Both the position numbers and the translations under genes were made by a program. Below the pieces are notes generated by a model. That model did no database searches and was not told where the DNA came from. It saw only the letters and a program-made list of their open reading frames with translations. Positions 44,201 to 53,200 of a stretch of 64,000 nucleotides of DNA are shown here, in pieces. Origin of the DNA: Branchiostoma floridae (lineage: Eukaryota > Chordata > Leptocardii > Amphioxiformes > Branchiostomatidae); the NCBI RefSeq assembly GCF_000003815.2, contig NC_049990.1, positions 3,057,655 to 3,121,654 on the forward strand, read 5' to 3'. The number at the start of each line of letters is the position of its first letter. Within the stretch, counting starts at the first letter, position 1.

Positions 44201-47200
44201 TTGTTTGTTTTGCTGCCACTTTATACCGCCTGGCTCATGGATACCCGGCGTGATCTCTAAGGCATAGTGGCTGGGGAAAAACAACAACAACGGAGGTTAG
44301 TTTGTTTGTTTGTTTGTTTTGCTGCCACTTTATACCGCCTGGCTCATGGATACCCGGCGTGATCTCCAGGGCATAGTGACTGGGAAACAACAACAACAGA
44401 GGTTAATTTGTTTGTTTGTTTTGCTGCCACTTAATACCGCCTGGCTCATGGATACCCGGCGTGATCTCCAGGGCATAGTGACTGGGAAACAACAACAACA
44501 ACAACAACAACGGAGGTTAGTTTGTTTGTTTTGCTGCCATTTTATGCCGCCAGGTTCACGGATATCCGGCGTGATCTCTAGGAAATAGAAATCTGGAATG
44601 TCAGCAAGTCTACTGAATGATAATCGGATATCAGATCATAACAAAAACTCAAGCAGTGCCTCAACTTAAACTTTGAGTTTCTTGACACAAATCAAAAAGA
44701 ACAAATCTTTAGAAATAAAAAAATCTTCAGTTTGTTTGGACACAGAACTGATAAAATTCTAGAGTGTTCAAATATCTAAGTAAACTTGACATACACCTTA
44801 TACACAACAAATTCAAAGAAAGAAAGTGTTAAGACGTACTTCCAGTAGTCTTTGCTAGGGCTGGTGCGCCCCTTGTTTCCTCCTAAATCTTACACATTGT
44901 AGATGAAATGTTTAAGATATAAGAAAGTCTTAAAGACTTACTTCCAGTAGTCTTCACTGGGGCTGGTTCGCCCCTTGTTTCCTCCTAAATCTTATACATT
45001 GTAGATGAAATGTTCAAGATATAAGAAAGTCTTAAAGACGTACTTCCAGTAGTCTTCGCTGGGGCTGGTTCGCCCCTTGTCCCCGCAGTACGTCCCGTTG
45101 ACCCACGTGCCGTTCTCATCGTACAGACCGAACATGGAATACATCTCCCCGCCTAACGTGATGTTCTGGAACGTGGCGTTCACCGTCTGCTGACACGCTA
45201 CAGGGGGGAAAGGAGGAGTGACACTCGTTACTGACGAATCACTAGAGAGTAATTAGTTCTAGATGACTAAACCAAGGTTGGTCAAGATTTCTAAAATTCA
45301 CTTGTCCAATAGGGTAAGTACATAAAAATTTTCTTCAAATTTTCACTTGCCAAAAGTTTTTCCATGCATTTAGACTTCCATCAGTGGAATTTTTTTATCA
45401 TTGGCTCTTTTTTTCTGTGTTTACCAAATGCTTGATGCCATGATTGTGAAAAGTAACAAGCATGTCAAAATCTTAGTCATTGAAAATATTACTTGCCCGA
45501 TCAGACAAGTCGGGTAGGACATGAGCTTGCCCAGGACAATAGGGCTATTGGACTTGTCCAACCCTATAAACAGCGAGTTAGTAACTAGCAATAAGCAACA
45601 AAACCAATGGCAAACACATAACAACTCAGTTTAAAATTTTTGGCAGACACACTGGCACAGCACCAAGACTAAGTAAAGAACACTAGCTGCACGCTACAAG
45701 GTGGAAAGTAATGACAGCATTCGTTACTAATTAGTTATTAACTCTAGTTGATAACTCTAGCAACAAGTTAGCACCTTGATTGAACAGCAAGAGCATTAAG
45801 CAACAAAGCTACTGGCAGATGCATAATTCGGTTTTCAAGTATTTTACAGACAATGCAACAACACCAAGACTAGCTAAGAACAATTGTTGCACATTTGGTT
45901 TTCAATTGCAGTTTTCTGGGGTTGTTGAAAAAGGTTCTTTTAATTTTTGATAAATTCTTAAAAAAAGGTTAGATGTGAAAAAGAAAGCACTCAGAGTCAG
46001 AGAAAAGTCAATTTTCACAACCACGCATATGAAAGCTAGTACAAGAAAATGTTGCATATTGGCAAACAAAAATCATAAAAGGCAAACTGCGCTAGCTGAA
46101 TGTGATGTTGCTTGTGAGTTGCAGAAGTTTCTAACAGTGAAACTATGCTAGGTGAAAACGAGTATGTGTATCTTTTTTGCATGTGTTGAGTTAGTGTCAA
46201 TGCTTCAACCAATTCAAACAAAACAAAACAAAACAAGAAGAAAGAATCTACAGAACACAAACATTTTATTGAAAAGTGTTAGTAGAAACAAAGAAAAATG
46301 ACTAACTTGATTGTTTAATGAAATCAAACAATAGCAAACAAGAAGTAAAAATAAAAGAACTCATATATACTCTCTCATGAAGGGTTGGGGACCTACCATC
46401 TGTAATAAAACAATAAAAACATGTGTTTAGTGTGAGTATAAGCTGCTTGTAATATCATGGTTTATTGTCTTATTATAGAACTTAAATATGAAACTATGCA
46501 TAATGCTTGCAAAAAAAGGTAGCTCACTTCTGTAAAAGCAAAACAAATTGAACAATGAAGAGTGCAGGGAGCGCAAATTCTTTTTTTCTTAAATCACAAA
46601 CAAAGAAATCATATGCGTATTGACTATAAGAGAGAATATGTTTTGCCTGTTCTTTTAGAATCTATATACATTTTGTACTGGTTGGTTTTTGAATATGATA
46701 ACTCAAAAACAGGTATTTTTGTTTGTGCTTGAAAGAAAAAAAGTTGTGGATTATACTCCAGGATAGATACTTTCAGTAAAGAAGATGCATTGATATCGAG
46801 ATAGAGCAATCCCCCTTGCAGATCCCTTACAAACTGCAGATAACAGGCCAATTCACAAAGTTGTGGTTTAATACGAATAAAACTGCAGGAAGTTATACAG
46901 CCTTATGAAAATTTTTCTTTCTTTAGACTTCAATTCTTGTGAAGACCTAAAATTGACTGAGAAACATCAAAACTTCCAGAGTAAAGTGCACAGGTCTCTC
47001 TGGTAACCTCTGAACTCAAGATGAACTCTGAACTATGACCCATGCCTCCTAACCTTTCGTGACACACTCTGGCGAGACTGATTAAACTTGACTGATAGGT
47101 AAAAATTTCCAGAGTGACCCTCTTTGGTGACCTCTGAACTCTATGTGAACAATGACCCTGTGCCCCCTGACCTTTTGTGGCGCACTCTGGTGTGTTCCAG

Positions 47201-50200
47201 GGGTTGTTGCAGTCGGACCAGGGGAGGTAGCTGGTGAAGGAAGCAAACAGGTAGAACAGAGCGTAGGCGATGATCACGTTGTAGTAGATCCCCACCAGGA
47301 AGGATACACATACCATGCACACTCCAACCCCTAAAGAGGAGAAAGAAGAAAAAGCTTCAACAAACGATGGCTACTATAGATATTGGCTAACAGTTAGACT
47401 TATACACACCTGCAAGATTGAAAAAAAACATAGCTTGTTTAGAACGAGAGTTATCAAAACATGAAATTCTACTGCAGTACCAAAGGAAGCTACTAGGTGG
47501 CCCCAAATCTAACCAATCCAGGGCTTGCCACACCTCACCAACACACCAAGTATGAAAACAATTATATCCATTCAGCCATTCTTGAGTTATCTTGTTCACA
47601 GCCAGTTATCTTGTTCATATTCTATAGCCAGGTGGTCCTTAATTATGTAGAGGTAAGCACTAGTATAGGCTTGATTGTATCAATTTATTCAGTCTTTGTA
47701 ACATGATAAAGACTCTTGATGAGGAATTTGACACCACCCACCCAACCCCTCCTCCCACCGGTACCAACCACACAATACAGACCTGCCACGTTTGACTGAT
47801 GCACCAAATCTCATCAACAAGGCCTTTCAGACTTCTCCAGTTGGTTCATTACTACACAAACGAACATCATTGATCAGGGGAAACAGATCTAGGCCAGGAG
47901 CACTGGGACTTCGTTAGGGCCGGTTCATGATTACATCAAATGGATTAAACTGTATAGCAAAAAGAAAGTAAAGTGATCTCGATCCAGTTTTAGCTCACTG
48001 AAGAGCTAGTCTTTCACTTGTCATGACAGAGAGAACAGATGCTATGTACAATATTTACAGGTTCATCTTACCAGGGAAATTCCCCTACACATATTTAAGT
48101 GTGCATACATCAGATATGATCACTGATGCTGACTTATTTGGCAGTTTTAGGGTACCTATTGTTAGGGACGTAAAACGGAGAGACAACTAGAAGAAGCAAG
48201 TAATCACTAAAGAAGCTTACTAAATAGATAAATACAAGAAAGAAAGAAAACAAATGAAGAAAAGACATCAAAAAGATCTAAAAAGTAGTAAAAAAACAAC
48301 AACTTTTTATTAACAAGTTGTTCAAATGAAATTAACTGAATTTTTATACTTATTTCAGATCATAGAAGTGCTATAAGAACTACTGCACGGCTGCATTAAC
48401 AAGATATTCAAATGAGATTGCAATGAATTTCTACTTCATTCTATAGACGGCTTTGAGATCTTTAAAACAGAACTTCAACTGTCTTCCTGTTTGTGACAGA
48501 TGAACTGAGGAAACTTTACTCTGAAAGAAGTCTGATCCAGACATGTGCGAGCCGGCTTGAGACTACAGATGTACGGAACATCTCTCATTCCAGCTGATGG
48601 ATCAAAGGAGCTCAGCCGCTTTCATCTGTCACAAACACTTCTGAAACACTCAGAGAATTTCCTTTCCTCTTATGCATCCTTTGCTCTGAGTAAAGGGATA
48701 AAAGGCTGCTGGGTTTACCGAGTGTTGGAGTCATTTTGCTGCATGATTGGCCAGTATTTTGTGACAAGTGTACAAAAAGTATCACAGGTGCCATACTAAA
48801 GCCCAGAAGATGTCAGGCCTAAACACTTGCATTTTGCATAGTTATAAATCATAATCGAGTTTTATTGAAAATTCTTGCCCGTGGGCTAATTGCAGGTAAC
48901 ATAAAAGATTCAAACAGTGTGTAAAATACAATATCGCAGGTATACTCTAGTCTAAAACTAGTGAAAGCTAACTCTACATCCTGGGTTATTGGGTTCGACT
49001 CCTTTTTCGAAGACAGTGGAAGACGAAAGATCCCACCTTTTCTATTATGTGTGGGTTTTGTGATGTCAAAAGGAGAACTGTTTTCTTTTCTATAATTCAA
49101 TCACTCTAAAATATGAAATAAACCTTAAAGTTTGTAAAATATACCTTTGTCAAATATACTTTTTTATCAATAGTTTTAAAGAATGCTTGCAGATAGATGA
49201 TCAATGGTTAGGTGTGACGGGTTGTTCAGTGTAATATAACCAGCTGCTGCCGCACCGCGTGCCTGCGAAGCTGGTGTGTTACGCTGAAGGTTGGTTACAC
49301 CAGCTATATGAATAACGCTAGTTCACCTTTATCCGTTGGGTAACCTATATCCATTGCTTTTAAAAACAGGGTATTTGGGATATCACGTTGACGGACGATG
49401 GTTTAAAATTTCAATATTTTCAGTACATTGTGGTTTAAAACTACCACCCGTCGAATTGATGTGCCTAAATATACTGTTTTGCCAAACAACGGATATGGTT
49501 TACCATGCGGATAAAGGTGAACTAGCGTTACAGATACAGATTTGAAAACCATATGATTTACTGTACTGGTATCAAAAACTATATTCATTCCAGACTCTTC
49601 AGTTTAATCAAGGAGCTCTTATATCACCAAAATGATAGTATTCCCGATGTGTAATCTGATCTGTTATAAATCACTATGCTTGTTACCAGACACCCTTGCT
49701 ATCATATTTCATTACAACACCCAAGGTACAAGTAATCTGCACCTATTACTTTTGATAGGCAGCTGTCAAGTCACTAATCACACACAAATAGATTGGTAAA
49801 ACATCATGTTACAATTCTGACACTGGTGGGATAATTGCTAATTATCAGATCTAATTGATAGGCACCTGTCAAAACTGCCAATCAAATACTAGGTGCAACA
49901 TGTTTGTCTAAACACTGTGTTGCATTTGAAACTAGAGTGAGAAGTAAATGGATCTTTAAATTGACAGCTATCCGTCAAAGTCACACTGAAGTGTGTTATG
50001 AAACACATGAAGGTTAGAAATCCAGGTAAACAATATTCAAATACAAGTCAACTAGAAAAAAAAACGGAGCAATGAACTGGCAGAAATTGTTTCTGAGTTG
50101 TTTTTTGAATTGTACCGGTATTTGAATATTGTTTTTTGGCAAATGGCAAATTCAAAGAGATCAACTAAATGCATTATCAGTGAATTCCTGAGGTATGCAC

Positions 50201-53200
50201 ACTTGAGGTATGATATTCAAGACATTCTTGAAAAGTCCTCCATAGCACAGTTTTTTTAAACTGTGGCTGTGCTAGCGGATGTTAATCTCCAAGCATATCC
50301 TGCGATGGCATAAGATAGTACCAAACTGGCCAAGGAGTGTAGTCAGTCAAGAGGTGTCCATTTGTAGCAAAACACACTCCTGGGCCGGCTTCACCCCTCT
50401 GCCAGCTTTTGATACTTTGATCTTAATTCTTATGTTACCGTAGGATCTGCTTGGAGATTAGCAGATGTGAGATCAAGATGGTTTGATTTCTGGGCAGATG
50501 TTGAGTCCTTGGGAATTAGGCATTCTACACAACTTTCCTCACTCCACCCATGGGTACCTGACTTCAGTTGGGGAGGTAAATTAAATTACCCATCCAAAGC
50601 TCAGTTCAATAGTCAATGCACAGGGGAAATGCAGGAGAAACACAGCATACAGATCTCCTGCCTTTTTCCTAGTCAGAGAAGAGAGTGTTCCTTTTAGAGG
50701 ATAGGTTTCCTTAGCACCAATTAGAGACTGTGATTCTTGTGTTCCTCTTGTGATTCCTGGTAATTAGTCACACCCTAGGAGGAGAGCTGGGCAGAGTTGA
50801 TGGACAACCAAAGTCGGAAGGCAAAGGACGGACACTGCTGGACTCAAAAAGGCTATGAGACAACCTAAATCACCTTTTTTTTCTCTCTAGTCTTACTCTT
50901 TGGATACCCTGCGGAGCATATTCAAACAAATGTCGACATTACATATTCCATGACCTAGATTACCCTCTGGAGTCAGCAACATTTCTTCTGCAGCAACAAA
51001 AACTCGACAGGCAGAATCTCTCGCTGGTGTGACCATTCTCACCTCAAACAGACCGTTTTCTGTCGCCAAATCGTGAACAGGCGATCCCAAAATGGAGCTC
51101 AAACAAACCCTGATTTACTTCCTTTCAAGACACAACATGACCTAGTCTTGTCAGGCCATGCTAATAGCCAAATATAGACTAGACTGAGACAGTTCCTCTG
51201 TGAGGTCAGTAAAACTTTACTTGAGGGCCCTCCACCCTGAGATGTTGGGAGAGAAAAAAGTTAACCCTACCTATCCAAAACAACTTAATGTGTCATTCAA
51301 GAGGACCTTCCTAATGAAAGCTACATGTAGGTACTCATTTTCAGTCGAGTGATGAAACAACTAATAATAAAGTACCATATAACACACCAGGGCTCGAATT
51401 TCATTTTTGGGATTAGGTGCACTGGTGCACCCAGCTTAAGAAATTGGGTGCACCAAAATTTTTTTGGGTGCACCACTTAAATTAAAGTAATAACCTAGTG
51501 ATAAAACTTAGTTACAAGCTATCAAATTCTTAAACAAGTACCATGATAGACATTTTTATTATCTTTCTAACACTTAGATGTCAAGAATATGATGTATACT
51601 TGTATACTTTGATATCTTTACATACACAAACCTAAGAAAATATTTGGGTGCACCCTGTGCACCCACAGAAAAAGATTGGGTGCACAGCTCCAATTTTGGG
51701 TGCACCTGGGTGCACATGCACCCAGTATTTCGAGCCCTGCACACCATCAAGCATCTGTTCTCTCGTACGGACGTACCAGTACAAGCTTACCAGGAAGCTA
51801 AACTGGATCAATTTTTTGACAAAAAAACGATTCCATACCCCCATCAACCTGTGTCAAAACTTAGGAATGCAAAAAATGCAACCAAAAAATAAAACGTAGA
51901 AATTAAAAATGGAAAACTTGACAAATCTGCATCCTGTATTACTCTTGTTGCTTGAACTGCTATTAGTCCCTGACAGCAGCCATCCTAATATGCTCTTGAG
52001 CGACCCCACAGCTGACTTTATATCCAACATCAACAACTCCTAACGTCATTTCCTTCTTTACAACACCGAGAAATCTGATTACCACCCTATAACGCACCTC
52101 GTTATCATCGTTAACCCATCCTGAAATTAAATGAGCGATCCGCAAATTGGTAGGTACCAATAACCATTCCCATCCGTTTCGGGAATCATCCCCCGATAGC
52201 TCGCGAGGGCTCTAACTGTGTTATACAGCCTCACTGCAGCCTTAACGTTCAATTCATCAGAGCAATGCTGGGCAGGAGTAAGTCAGTTTGGGGTTTCAGG
52301 TCAACAGTGGAAACTTGAACTTTGAAGGTTTTCCATGCTTCTTCTGCTCAAAATTTGGACTACAAGAGATTCTAAACTGCAAGTCAGTTTGTAAAAGTTA
52401 ATTTAAAGTCATTCTCGCACTAGATGTTGCGCAGCGTGGCACCCATCTCCATTTTGATAGCCCTTGGGCCACAAAACCTCACTACATCAATCGGCTAGTC
52501 TACTACAATTATCTTGCATTGGGAGGATGGCCTTCCACAAGAAATCCCCCTTGCAGCTTGTTTGCAAACTGCACATTAACAAGCAATTCTCCTTGCAATA
52601 GCGGGTGCAATGGCCTTCCACACCGCAAAGGCTACAAAACCAAGCCAGCAGCTTTCCTCATATATGTAACTGCAGTTTCACCTTGCAATAGGGGGATGGC
52701 CTTCCAAACCCCGGAGGTTACAATAAAAACCCTAGCAGCTTTCTTAAAAACTGCAGATTTACCTTGCAATAGAGGAATGGCCTTTTACAGGAAACCCTTC
52801 TTGCAGCTAACTTTGTTGTGAACTGCACATAACAAGTATTTACCTTACAATAGAGAAATGGCTTTCAATATCATGGAGTTCATAAAATTTCATGTAAACT
52901 GCAGATTTATCCCCCTAGCGGTTTTATCACAAACTGCAGCTTTACCTTGCAATAGTGGGATGGCCTTCCACACGCCTACAGGGCCCTGGCTGGAGAACTG
53001 TCCGTACGCCAGCTCCAGGAAGAAGATGGGGAGTCCGGCACACGCCAGCATGATGGTGTAGGGTACCAGGAACGCACCTGGGGGGAAAACAGTCATAACA
53101 CGTTAGTTCATGAATTTGTTTACCTGTTTGTTTGTAATTCTGTTGTGATTGAATGTCTGAATTTGCTGCATTTTGCATAACAGACAAAGCCAGCATCTGG

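Noticed and set aside
42267-44588. Open frames repeating TGKQQQ...[14 protein letters not shown] on + and matching ones on -
   Set aside because: They come from the exon 5 acceptor minisatellite read in other frames; only the exon-proximal copy is coding.
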